Assembly (NCBI GenBank): GCA_049300095.1
Contig: JBAQYM010000193.1
Span: 1 to 9,402, forward strand
Direction: 5' to 3'
Length of the DNA: 9,402 bases
From: SbD1 sp049300095
GTDB taxonomy: Bacteria > Desulfobacterota > Syntrophobacteria > Syntrophobacterales > Syntrophobacteraceae
Positions 1 through 5,639 of this stretch are shown here, one piece after another. The translations under genes and the position numbers were made by a program. The notes under the pieces are model-generated. The model was not told the DNA's origin, ran no database searches, and was given only the letters and a program-made list of their open reading frames with translations. Within the stretch, counting starts at the first letter, position 1; each line of letters opens with the position of its first letter.

Positions 1-70
1 CTTCTTTCTCCTCTCCAACCGCGCCTCCTCCTCGATCAAAAGTGACTCGATCAGGGTACACGGTTTGGGT

Positions 71-119
71 TGTCAAGGTGGGCCAAATGAAAATAACGAA
101 GTGGGCCAATTTAGAGTAG
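71..119. mobile_element. Possible IS21-like insertion sequence terminus with direct repeats
   Basis: Two similar units, AGGTGGGCCAAATGAAAA (about 76-93) and AAGTGGGCCAATTTAGAG (about 99-116), are repeated in direct orientation about 23 bp apart. Such multiple terminal repeats are typical of IS21-family (istA/istB) ends. The block stops almost exactly where an integrase-like reading frame (120-290) begins after an in-frame TAG, which would fit an insertion junction. No transposase frame can be confirmed in the 70 bases to the left. The family assignment comes from memory of the style of these ends, not from a match, so it is tentative. Positions 1-70 show nothing else I can name. Confidence 0.35.
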
Positions 120-290
120 CGAACTCACGTGAAGGTGCTTTCGGACCATTCCACGAACAAAGCTCTTGATCGATATCTCGAAAAGAACTTCGATGAGATG
201 CGGGCCGGGTATGCGCTTACCCGCGAACCACAAAAGGCTTCCAGACGGAAGCCCTCTGCACCGATTCTGCACCTGCCAAAATCGACCTAA
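120..290 (+). pseudogene. Truncated tyrosine recombinase (phage-type integrase), C-terminal remnant
   Basis: The frame opens after TAG at 117-119 and ends at TAA 288-290, giving 56 codons without a plausible start. It contains HVKVLSDHSTNKALDRYL. The stretch HSTNKALDRY has the spacing of the last catalytic motif of tyrosine recombinases (GHSSTKTTERY-type), with the motif His nine residues before the nucleophilic Tyr. What remains is therefore the end of the catalytic domain plus a basic tail. The N-terminal two thirds are missing, apparently cut off by the IS-like end on the left. The frame ends 18 bp before a tRNA 3' fragment, the usual place for an integrase next to its attachment site. It cannot be an active enzyme. 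It may have belonged to an older element rather than to the filamentous prophage. The identification rests on a short motif only. Confidence 0.55.
236..253 (-). terminator. Possible weak intrinsic terminator (leftward)
   Basis: GGCTTCC (236-242), loop AGAC, GGAAGCC (247-253) form a perfect 7-bp stem. Read on the minus strand the stem is followed by TTTTG, a short U-run. It could end leftward transcription coming from the ATPase gene at 540-2150, although it lies about 290 bp beyond that gene and inside the integrase remnant. Confidence 0.35.
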
Positions 291-307
291 GTACTTGAAA
301 TCATAAT

Positions 308-336
308 CGGGGCGAGAGGATTCGAACCTCCGAGAC
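308..336 (-). other. tRNA-Pro 3'-end fragment, probable attachment-site core
   Basis: On the minus strand this reads as a T-stem GGAGG, T-loop TTCGAAT, T-stem CCTCT, then acceptor strand CGCCCCG and discriminator A. The T-arm matches what I recall for bacterial tRNA-Pro (…TCGGAGGTTCGAATCCTCT…), and a 5' partner CGGGGCG would be normal for tRNA-Pro. No anticodon arm, D-arm or 5' acceptor strand is found upstream on the minus strand; the sequence turns AT-rich after 337. It is therefore a 3' fragment, as left at the distal att site of an element that integrated into a tRNA gene with a tyrosine recombinase. The integrase remnant at 120-290 lies next to it. Confidence 0.6.
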
Positions 337-386
337 GGAAATATTTTGTGGTTATTCCGGTATCTTATGAGCATATTTTTGGTTAT

Positions 387-408
387 CGGACCACTTGCGG
401 ACCACTGA
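387..408. repeat. Tandem 11-bp direct repeat, possible integrase arm-type sites
   Basis: CGGACCACTTG (387-397) and CGGACCACTGA (398-408) are adjacent near-identical copies with nine bases shared. A related CGGACCATT also occurs at 142-150. Short direct repeats close to a tRNA-derived core are what arm-type integrase binding sites look like. That role is inferred only from position. Confidence 0.4.
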
Positions 409-410
409 GA

Positions 411-435
411 GGAGACGGCGAGAATCGAACTTGCA
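411..435 (-). other. Degenerate tRNA/tmRNA-like T-arm and acceptor strand
   Basis: Read on the minus strand this is GCAAG, TTCGATT, CTCGC, then CGTCTCC: a T-loop with an imperfect T-stem (one A·C mismatch) and a 7-nt acceptor strand. The order resembles the 3' end of tmRNA (…GGTTCGATTCCCGCCGTCTCC) or of a tRNA, but no CCA follows and I find no matching 5' half. The adjacent CTTGCAGAT (430-438) can also pair with ATCTACAAG (456-464) as a 9-bp stem with one G·U and a 17-nt loop, which would compete with the T-stem. It may be a second att remnant or chance. The rest of 437-539 shows nothing I can identify. Confidence 0.3.
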
Positions 436-539
436 GATATATAGGCCGAGAGTCAATCTACAAGGGTTTGCTCGACATACGCAATCGTACATCTGTCGTC
501 CGTATTATGCACCGCTATATCGGTTTGACGCACAATCTC

Positions 540-2150
540 CTACAAACGGCCGCCTTTGCAGCGTTTCAACTCAAGCGCACCGACGTTAAGGGCCTTCCCA
601 AGTCCATAATGAATTCTGTAGCGTTTGTGTAGAGCAACTTTGGGTGACATATTTGATGGACTTCTTTCTCTATAACACCAGCGAAACAAAGGTTCGGTTT
701 CTGTATCCTCAATAAAACAAATAATATTTGTATCATACAAGAATTGCAGAAACTTTTCAGGAGTCTCAATGAATTCAGGGATATCAGTATGATGATTTAT
801 GACATAATCAGTAAATGCATTGTACGCTTCGACGTATTCATCGTAGTTAAAGTCCCTCCTGCCAGGCAGACACGAGAAAAATCTGAGAAACATGCCATAA
901 TCTTTTTCATTATAATAAAATGCCAACTGATCCTTAATGCTTGACATAAGATATTCAGAATATTTATTCTCAAAATCCTTATTATTAAAGTCCTTCTCAG
1001 TGAAGACATTACCAGATTTAGATGTTTTTTCATTAAATTCATCCTGCAATATTTGCATTATACTTACTATATCACGTGGGCGAGAATAGGATATTCTAAG
1101 GAAATTTACAAAAGAAGGGTCATGCACTCTTGCCGGACTTGTCGGGTAAGAAGTCCAAGGAAAATAATGGTCCCATGCTTGCCCCAATTCAAGGCTTTCG
1201 GGTTGTTGAGAGCTAAGTAGTTTGTCGGATAGTATGAAAATCTGTGAGGTTCTGTAACTGGGATAGGTAGTACGCCAATCGAGGAAAACAGAGTTGTCTC
1301 TGATTTTATTGGTAGTATTCTGCATGGCAATGGTGCTAAAGATATCGGGCCTTACAAGTAGAATAGCTCGAAAGCGACCTTTGGAATCCCTTATTTTTGG
1401 GAAAAAATCATTATTGAGTGACCAAATAGCATTAGCAAGACCTTTGACGCATTCCAAATAGTCATGATACGGAATGGTCCCCGGTCTAATATCTATACCG
1501 TCAATAAAAATAATACGATTATTCTTGAGTTTAATATCGTTCAGAGCGCTTTCAAATTGCCTTTGTATGTACATTAGATTGACTTGGAATCTAGACTCAT
1601 GCAATTTAACATCAGTAGACTTTTCGCCCCCTAACTTTAATTTTTTTGAAATAAGCTCAGCAGTAACTTTCGAATGTTCAACCCAATCGAGAGCGCTGAT
1701 GATTTCTGGTGAAAAGGCACTGCAGTAATAGTCATCAATGGCACTCTTTAATGCTCTTATTTTGGACGTTTTAGAAAATGGATTGTGTTCAAGTTCAGTC
1801 TTATCTAGTGTGTCGGCTAACAGTAATAATATTATAACTTTCCATATATTAGTATAGTCAGATAATTGAAGATGCTCTTTTTGTTTCAACAGTATAAACT
1901 TTTGATAATCGGTCTCCCTAATATACTTGAGCACGGACTTAGTTTCGTTATATACGTTATTGGCAAGAAATACGGCATACGCAGTTTTGCCTGTGCCTTT
2001 TTCGCCTATTAAAAAGAAAGTGCTTGGGTTCAAAAGCCTCTGAAGGAAGATATTTTTAACGAATATTTTATTGAATAGTTCTTTGTTTTCGCGTCTCTGA
2101 TAGTTCTCAGCATCCGTAAAACCTAAATTTAGTTCAGATATGGATATCAT
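540..2150 (-). CDS. P-loop ATPase, Sll1717-like (possible prophage defence or cargo gene)
   Basis: This encodes a 536-residue cytoplasmic protein. The Walker A motif GEKGTGKT is at about residues 49-56. IIFIDGID at 213-220 is a Walker B motif with a second acidic residue, and LLVRPDIF follows near residue 270, as in STAND/AAA-like signalling ATPases. The Arg-rich, low-hydrophobic C-terminal half carries no catalytic motif I recognise. The general plan resembles the 'P-loop ATPase, Sll1717 family', whose function is not well established. I start it at the ATG at 2150, because AAAGGA lies about 7 nt upstream; an in-frame ATG at 2165 would add five residues. Sampled lines run from about 28 to 48% G+C, against roughly 60% in a sampled phage line, so the gene looks separately acquired. 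It follows the repressor on the same strand with about 130 bp between, so it could be expressed in the lysogen. A role in superinfection exclusion or anti-phage defence is inference. Confidence 0.7.
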   Translation of the reverse strand: MISISELNLGFTDAENYQRRENKELFNKIFVKNIFLQRLLNPSTFFLIGEKGTGKTAYAVFLANNVYNETKSVLKYIRETDYQKFILLKQKEHLQLSDYTNIWKVIILLLLADTLDKTELEHNPFSKTSKIRALKSAIDDYYCSAFSPEIISALDWVEHSKVTAELISKKLKLGGEKSTDVKLHESRFQVNLMYIQRQFESALNDIKLKNNRIIFIDGIDIRPGTIPYHDYLECVKGLANAIWSLNNDFFPKIRDSKGRFRAILLVRPDIFSTIAMQNTTNKIRDNSVFLDWRTTYPSYRTSQIFILSDKLLSSQQPESLELGQAWDHYFPWTSYPTSPARVHDPSFVNFLRISYSRPRDIVSIMQILQDEFNEKTSKSGNVFTEKDFNNKDFENKYSEYLMSSIKDQLAFYYNEKDYGMFLRFFSCLPGRRDFNYDEYVEAYNAFTDYVINHHTDIPEFIETPEKFLQFLYDTNIICFIEDTETEPLFRWCYRERSPSNMSPKVALHKRYRIHYGLGKALNVGALELKRCKGGRL

Positions 2151-2165
2151 TGGCCATCCTTTCAT

Positions 2166-2179
2166 ATGACGCTTGTCAT
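2166..2179. promoter_or_regulatory. Small perfect inverted repeat upstream of the ATPase start
   Basis: ATGAC (2166-2170), loop GCTT, GTCAT (2175-2179) lies 16 bp before the chosen ATPase start codon. It could be an operator half-site pair or a leader hairpin. The gap 2151-2280 shows no clear -35/-10 pair or terminator. Confidence 0.25.
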
Positions 2180-2280
2180 TTCATGTGGTTATGACCATTA
2201 CATTTCGGAGGCACTCAAGTCTATTCAGATTGTACGGGGGGCGCATAGTTATATAGTCCCGGCCCATATAGCTGCCCGGT

Positions 2281-3015
2281 TCAGTCGAATTCTTTGCCCG
2301 CCCAACGCACTCTTCCAAGAACATAGTGCTTGATGGACTTTTCAGGGTCGAGCTCGAATTCAAATGGTCGATAGACGGCTAGGTTATCCGATATGCAGAT
2401 CAGCTTGAACCGGTTTGCGTCTTTGCTCAAGGCCAAGCGCTTTATGGCGCTTGAGCCATCGGGCATGGTGATAACGTATATTTTGCCGGTTAGGATGTGG
2501 ATGCGTTCCGGCTCGTAAGTATCGACCAGGACGATTTCCCCCGGATCGATGGTGGGACTCATCGAGTCGCCACGGACTTTCACTATGAGAAGATTACTAA
2601 GCCGTTCCTCGGACCTGCCGAAGTTTTTTTCAATCCACCACCGTTTGAACGGGTAGTAGTCTCTGATTTCCGCGTAAAAAATCTCGCCCTCCGGGCTTGC
2701 CATTACTCGTGATTCCAGCATGGGCAAGGTGACGAAGTCTTCCGGAGAAAGGCATCTCTCTGGGTGAATTAAGGCGTCGGTATCCTTTTGGAACGGATCA
2801 CCGATGCCGGTAAGAGCCCACCTGAAGTTGACGTTGAACTTTTCCTCAAGCATGAGGGCCAATTCAACGGAAATCTTGACTTTTCCGAATTCAATATCCG
2901 CAATCTTGTGCCGGGGAATGCCGAGTTTCTTAGCAAATTCGGTCTGCCCAATGCTTTCGAGCCTCTCCCGGAGAATTTTGATTCTTTCTGCGCTGTTGAG
3001 TTTTTCTGTTGACAT
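2281..3015 (-). CDS. CI/LexA-type phage repressor (HTH plus S24 peptidase domain)
   Basis: This 244-residue protein probably represses the phage replication promoter. Residues about 11-62 form an HTH_3/Cro-CI-like DNA-binding domain (…GQTEFAKKLGIPRHKIADIEFGK…). Residues about 95-240 form an S24 LexA-like peptidase domain. The catalytic Ser is Ser151 in VRGDSMSPTI and the Lys is Lys192 in SSAIKRLAL. The usual Ala-Gly or Cys-Gly cleavage site between the domains is not obvious, so it may release DNA without the standard self-cleavage. The same frame is open to 3408, but that would run through rep on the other strand. The ATG at 3015 begins a normal repressor N-terminus (MSTEKLNSAERIKILRERL), and a further ATG at 3048 is possible. 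It is transcribed away from rep, the classic lysogeny-switch layout. Confidence is high for the family and moderate for the target. Confidence 0.88.
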   Translation of the reverse strand: MSTEKLNSAERIKILRERLESIGQTEFAKKLGIPRHKIADIEFGKVKISVELALMLEEKFNVNFRWALTGIGDPFQKDTDALIHPERCLSPEDFVTLPMLESRVMASPEGEIFYAEIRDYYPFKRWWIEKNFGRSEERLSNLLIVKVRGDSMSPTIDPGEIVLVDTYEPERIHILTGKIYVITMPDGSSAIKRLALSKDANRFKLICISDNLAVYRPFEFELDPEKSIKHYVLGRVRWAGKEFD

Positions 3016-3037
3016 CTGTTGAAGTTCTCTGTAGAGG
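3009..3037 (+). promoter_or_regulatory. Tentative rep promoter overlapping the repressor start
   Basis: A perfect TTGACA (3009-3014) is followed after 17 bp by TAGAGG (3032-3037), a poor -10. It overlaps the repressor start codon (3015) and the rep Shine-Dalgarno sequence, leaving almost no leader. The short CTCTGTAGAG dyad (3027-3036) lies inside it. The -35 box is good and the -10 weak, so the site is only a candidate. Repressor binding here would block rep and could self-regulate the repressor. Confidence 0.25.
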
Positions 3038-3046
3038 GTTTGGCAC

Positions 3047-3991
3047 ATGGCTACGTTACAGCAAGTGAGTGAATCAGGGCAAGAAGGAAATCGGGATAAT
3101 GGTGCAGAAACAATCAGTTTTGATGAAAAACTCGACACCGCAAGGGGTCTTTTGATGTGCTCAGTGTGTGTTCTGAAAGGCACGTACACGAACACGAAAA
3201 CAGGTGAAACCGGAGTTGGGACGATGGCGCTTTCCTGCGGTTCTTGGAAGTGCGAGGAATGCCGGGACAAAAAGGCGCGGGCCGTAATGGCGAGGGCCCT
3301 AAAAGGGATGATCGCGGACGATGCCCGGCGTGCTGGATTTCGAGAACGGTTTAACTTCAAGACCCTCACCCTGACTTGTCCGGGCGCTGAATTCCGGATG
3401 AGGTACACCCGCGAGGAAGCAGCCGTGCAGATGCGGGATGCCTTCAGAAAACTAATCCTCTTCCTTCGAAAACAGCTTGGTTACTTCTCGTACATCCGTG
3501 TAACCGAAGATCAAAAAGACGGATACCCGCATTACCACGTGACTCTTTGCGGGCCGAACATCGCGCCGAAGTGGGTCCTTCGGATGATCGAGGACGCATG
3601 GAGGGGTGAGTACGGCATGGGTTTTGTGAAGCTGCATAAAATCTACGAAGTCGAGAAAGCAATCAAGTACGTGTTGAAATACCTCTTCAAAGACCCCGCA
3701 TGGTACCAAGACCTGCGTCTTTTCACATACTCGCGTGAGGCCCTTTTAAAAAAAAATTCCCCGGATACGAAGTGGGAAAACATTCAAATGACCTGGGGCA
3801 ATTACAAAAACTGCGAGTTCGCCGGGGCGTGCTTCCGGGGGCAGTTCATCAGGTCGGACGATGGGCGCAAGGTCATGCTCGAAGGTAGGTGTCTAATGGA
3901 CATGTTTCAGCTTGAGGCGTGTTTTGATGACACTCAGGGTGGATTGAAGTGGGTGGAAGGGATGACATCAACTGAAAGGGGGAAGGTATGA
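3047..3991 (+). CDS. Rolling-circle replication initiator (HUH endonuclease)
   Basis: This 314-residue protein should nick the phage double-stranded DNA at the origin, attach covalently to the 5' end through tyrosine, and re-ligate after one round. An N-terminal Cys cluster (CSVC at 38-41, then C64, C69 and C72 in a CxxxxCxxC pattern) probably binds zinc. FKTLTLT (104-110) fits RCR motif I. PHYHV (161-165) is the metal-binding HUH motif, here His162-Tyr-His164. IKYVLKYLFK (206-215) is the catalytic-Tyr motif, with Tyr208 and Tyr212. The ATG at 3047 has GAGGG about 8 nt upstream and lies 31 bp from the divergent repressor start. The stop overlaps the next gene (ATGA). It is the first gene of the phage operon and is presumably repressed in the lysogen. 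Which of the two tyrosines is the nucleophile cannot be settled here. Confidence 0.9.
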   Translation: MATLQQVSESGQEGNRDNGAETISFDEKLDTARGLLMCSVCVLKGTYTNTKTGETGVGTMALSCGSWKCEECRDKKARAVMARALKGMIADDARRAGFRERFNFKTLTLTCPGAEFRMRYTREEAAVQMRDAFRKLILFLRKQLGYFSYIRVTEDQKDGYPHYHVTLCGPNIAPKWVLRMIEDAWRGEYGMGFVKLHKIYEVEKAIKYVLKYLFKDPAWYQDLRLFTYSREALLKKNSPDTKWENIQMTWGNYKNCEFAGACFRGQFIRSDDGRKVMLEGRCLMDMFQLEACFDDTQGGLKWVEGMTSTERGKV

Positions 3992-4227
3992 GCAAAGGGA
4001 AAATGTCGAGGCTGCTTTTCGGAGAAATCCTCGTAGAGTCGGCGCTCCATTTTGCTCGTGCCTGTGAGGATGGGCTGAAGTGTGAGAATTGCCGGGATTT
4101 CGAAGCGGGCACGTGTCCGGGTGAGAACCGGCAGGGGTTGGAAGTGATCGAGTGCATGGCGAACAAGGCTATGTCAACGATCCAAAACGAGGAAAAAACA
4201 GAAAGGAGAAGTTATGCCGGTCATTGA
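3988..4227 (+). CDS. Small cysteine-rich protein of unknown function
   Basis: A 79-residue protein whose ATG overlaps the rep stop as ATGA, which suggests translational coupling. It has Cys26, Cys32, Cys35, Cys43 and Cys56; CENC followed by GTC looks like a small zinc-binding cluster. There is no signal peptide or membrane segment, so it should be cytoplasmic. The 3' end overlaps the next gene by 14 nt. I do not recognise the family. Its place between Rep and the likely ssDNA-binding protein suggests a replication accessory role, by context only. Confidence 0.7.
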   Translation: MSKGKMSRLLFGEILVESALHFARACEDGLKCENCRDFEAGTCPGENRQGLEVIECMANKAMSTIQNEEKTERRSYAGH

Positions 4228-4525
4228 GGGAACAATTGTCAACATGGAAACCTTTCAAGGGAAGGAAGGCAAGGCGGATCGGCGCGTGATCCAGGTGCTT
4301 GAAACCATGGGAAAGCTCGCGGAGCTTGTAAACGTTTCCGACATGAGCCAGGAGCCGCACGGGCTGAAGATCGGTGAAGCGGTGCGCCTCCCGGCAAACG
4401 ATGGGGGATACGTGGACAGGTCCGGGGCCGTGGTTGTGACCTACACGTTTTGGGGTTTCAAGAACGGAAACGGGAAGAGTCCGAGCGTCCCGGCAAGCAA
4501 CGGACCAGGAAAGGGGGTCTTGTAG
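4214..4525 (+). CDS. Probable ssDNA-binding protein (gpV-like)
   Basis: A 103-residue soluble protein. The region of about residues 1-85 alternates short hydrophobic stretches with turns (GTIVNMETF, RRVIQVLE, AVVVTYTFWGF), as expected of a beta-rich OB-like fold. It ends in a Gly/Ser/Pro-rich flexible tail (residues about 85-103), as many single-stranded-DNA-binding proteins do. The start has a strong AAGGAGAAG Shine-Dalgarno sequence, and the gene overlaps the end of the preceding gene. In filamentous phages the gene between rep and the coat genes encodes the protein that coats the new single strand and stops second-strand synthesis. The assignment comes mainly from position and size; I see no diagnostic motif. 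Confidence 0.6.
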   Translation: MPVIEGTIVNMETFQGKEGKADRRVIQVLETMGKLAELVNVSDMSQEPHGLKIGEAVRLPANDGGYVDRSGAVVVTYTFWGFKNGNGKSPSVPASNGPGKGVL

Positions 4526-4528
4526 TCC

Positions 4529-4636
4529 ATGACAGCGGCAGAAGGGCAAGCTCTGTTCAATGTCGGTCTTCAAATCTGCATAACCGGCTTCATGATCGGC
4601 TGGTTCATCGGGGTTTTAAATCGAGCGTTGAGATAA
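4529..4636 (+). CDS. 35-residue single-helix membrane protein (pVII/pIX-like minor coat)
   Basis: ATG 4529 to TAA 4634-4636 encodes MTAAEGQALFNVGLQICITG…, ending NRALR. It has a short acidic N-terminus, one hydrophobic helix (residues about 9-29) and a basic C-terminus. This is the size and charge pattern of the pVII/pIX tip proteins of filamentous phages, which are inserted in the inner membrane without a signal peptide and sit at the end of the virion that emerges first. It lies directly before the major coat gene, as in other inoviruses. AAAGGGGG lies about 11 nt upstream, a somewhat long spacing. Sequence alone cannot decide between pVII and pIX or prove expression, but the fit is good. 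Confidence 0.68.
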   Translation: MTAAEGQALFNVGLQICITGFMIGWFIGVLNRALR

Positions 4637-4645
4637 CGCACAAGA

Positions 4646-4659
4646 GCGTCGGGAGACGC
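4646..4659 (+). promoter_or_regulatory. GNRA-tetraloop hairpin in the coat-gene leader
   Basis: GCGTC (4646-4650), loop GGGA, GACGC (4655-4659) make a perfect 5-bp stem with a GNRA-type loop. It lies about 20 nt before the major coat start and just upstream of its AAAGGGG ribosome binding site. Such a hairpin could shield the 5' end of a processed coat mRNA or keep the ribosome binding site open. The function is inferred. Confidence 0.4.
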
Positions 4660-4680
4660 ACACAAAGAAAGGGGCAACAC

Positions 4681-4866
4681 ATGAAAAAGGCACTTTTGGC
4701 AATTCCCGGTTTCCTCGCGGCTTCCTCGTGTTTCGCGGCTGACGTTCCCTTTACGGTCACCGCTCCCACCTTCGACTGGACCGTCCTCGGCACGATCGCC
4801 GTTGCCATGCTCACCGTGGGCGTGGGAATGGCCCTGTTCCGCAGGTCCAAGAGCGTACTGCGCTAG
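4681..4866 (+). CDS. Major coat protein precursor (pVIII-like)
   Basis: This 61-residue precursor builds the filamentous virion shaft. Residues 1-20 are a signal peptide (MKKALLAIPGFLAASSCFAA) with a basic start, a hydrophobic core and a small-residue cleavage region. Cleavage near Ala19/Ala20 leaves a mature protein of about 41-42 residues. The mature part has an acidic, short N-terminus (ADVPFTV…), one transmembrane helix (WTVLGTIAVAMLTVGVGMALF) and a basic C-terminus (RRSKSVLR) that would face the DNA in the virion. This is the textbook pVIII plan, slightly shorter than the 50 residues of M13. A strong ribosome binding site (AAAGGGG) precedes it and an intrinsic terminator follows at once, the arrangement expected for the most abundant phage protein. 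Confidence 0.92.
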   Translation: MKKALLAIPGFLAASSCFAADVPFTVTAPTFDWTVLGTIAVAMLTVGVGMALFRRSKSVLR

Positions 4867-4896
4867 AACCCGGACGGAGCTTGCCTAATGCATATG

Positions 4897-4928
4897 AAGG
4901 GGGGGCCCTATCCGGGGTCCCCCTTTTT
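4897..4928 (+). terminator. Intrinsic terminator after the major coat gene
   Basis: AAGGGGG (4897-4903) pairs with CCCCCTT (4919-4925). The stem can continue inward with a G·U pair and CCC/GGG, and a TTTTT run ends it at 4928. It starts 30 bp after the coat stop codon and 25 bp before the methyltransferase start. It matches the central terminator that lies behind gene VIII in filamentous phages. It would make transcripts of the replication and coat genes abundant, with limited read-through to the genes behind. Confidence 0.85.
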
Positions 4929-4952
4929 CGTTGAGAGGTGGAGGGTTCTAAG

Positions 4953-5639
4953 ATGGGCTTTCGTATTCTTGACGCGTTTTGCAAAGCTGGTGGGGCAGGA
5001 ATGGGTTATCACCGCGCCGGGTTCGACGTTGTTGGAATCGACATTGAGCCGCAACAAAGATACCCGTTCGAGTTTCACCAGGGGGATGCTTTTGAGTTTA
5101 TTCTCGAACACGGTCATGAGTTCGATGCGATCCACGTGAGCCCACCGTGCCAGAAATACACCCGGATGTCGACGGGGCTGCTTAAGTCACAGGGAAGGGA
5201 CAAAAACCATCCGGGACTTATTGAGCCGGTCCGGGAACTATTGATTAAGACAGGAAAGCCTTACGTGATTGAAAATGTTCCAGGTGCCCCGCTGAGAAAA
5301 CCAGTCATCTTGTGCGGATCGTCTTTCGGGTTGTTGGTGCAAAGGCACCGTCTTTTTGAATGCTCGTTCTTTGTGATGGTCCCCGAATGTATCCACGGAA
5401 GGTACGTGAAGGATAAACCGCCACTGCACCGGCTGGTCGGAAAATCAAGAGTTGTTGGCTGTTACGGGCACGGGCGGGGGAAGGGTGATGACAAGGCGCT
5501 GTGGTCGCGGGCTATGGGAATTGAGTGGATGACCAGGGAGGAACTTTCCCAGGCGATTCCCCCGGCTTACACCGAGTGGATCGGACGTCAGCTGATGCAA
5601 AAAATCAAAGGCGCGGCAAAAGAAAGGGGGTGCGCGTGA
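4953..5639 (+). CDS. DNA (cytosine-5) methyltransferase, short phage type
   Basis: This 228-residue enzyme should transfer a methyl group from S-adenosylmethionine to C5 of cytosine in a specific DNA site. Motif I is ILDAFCKAGGAGMGYHRAGF (residues 5-24), and DIE (30-32) fits motif II. SPPCQ (63-67) is the catalytic motif IV with Cys66. ENVPGAP (107-113) is motif VI with the catalytic Glu107. QRHRLFE (130-136) is motif VIII. The end (about 185-222) carries the motif IX/X region. It is shorter than the usual 300-400 residues because the target-recognition region between motifs VIII and IX is reduced to about 50 residues, as in small phage methyltransferases. I start at ATG 4953, behind GAGGTGGAGGG; an in-frame GTG at 4938 would overlap that site. 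No restriction partner is present, so it is probably an orphan enzyme that protects the double-stranded phage form. The recognition site cannot be read from sequence. Confidence 0.88.
   Translation: MGFRILDAFCKAGGAGMGYHRAGFDVVGIDIEPQQRYPFEFHQGDAFEFILEHGHEFDAIHVSPPCQKYTRMSTGLLKSQGRDKNHPGLIEPVRELLIKTGKPYVIENVPGAPLRKPVILCGSSFGLLVQRHRLFECSFFVMVPECIHGRYVKDKPPLHRLVGKSRVVGCYGHGRGKGDDKALWSRAMGIEWMTREELSQAIPPAYTEWIGRQLMQKIKGAAKERGCA

Noticed and set aside
308..400. Complete tRNA-Pro gene
   Set aside because: The 5' acceptor strand, D-arm and anticodon arm are absent from the expected place.
387..408. CRISPR-type repeat
   Set aside because: Only two 11-bp units with no spacers.
2236..2263. dif-like site (GGGGCGCATAGTTATATAG) for XerCD integration
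   Set aside because: Only the XerC half resembles dif; the other arm is GC-rich and lacks the TTATG core.
3016..3408. N-terminal extension of the repressor frame (375 aa in total)
   Set aside because: It would lie antisense to the well-supported rep gene, and the normal HTH repressor start is at 3015.
4450..4680. Upstream extension of the coat frame (138 aa)
   Set aside because: It overlaps the gene before it and hides an ideal signal peptide; ATG 4681 has a strong ribosome binding site.
5525..5635. Earlier ATG for the PASTA protein
   Set aside because: It would overlap the methyltransferase for 115 bp and bury the signal peptide; GTG 5636 has a Shine-Dalgarno sequence and places the signal peptide at the start.
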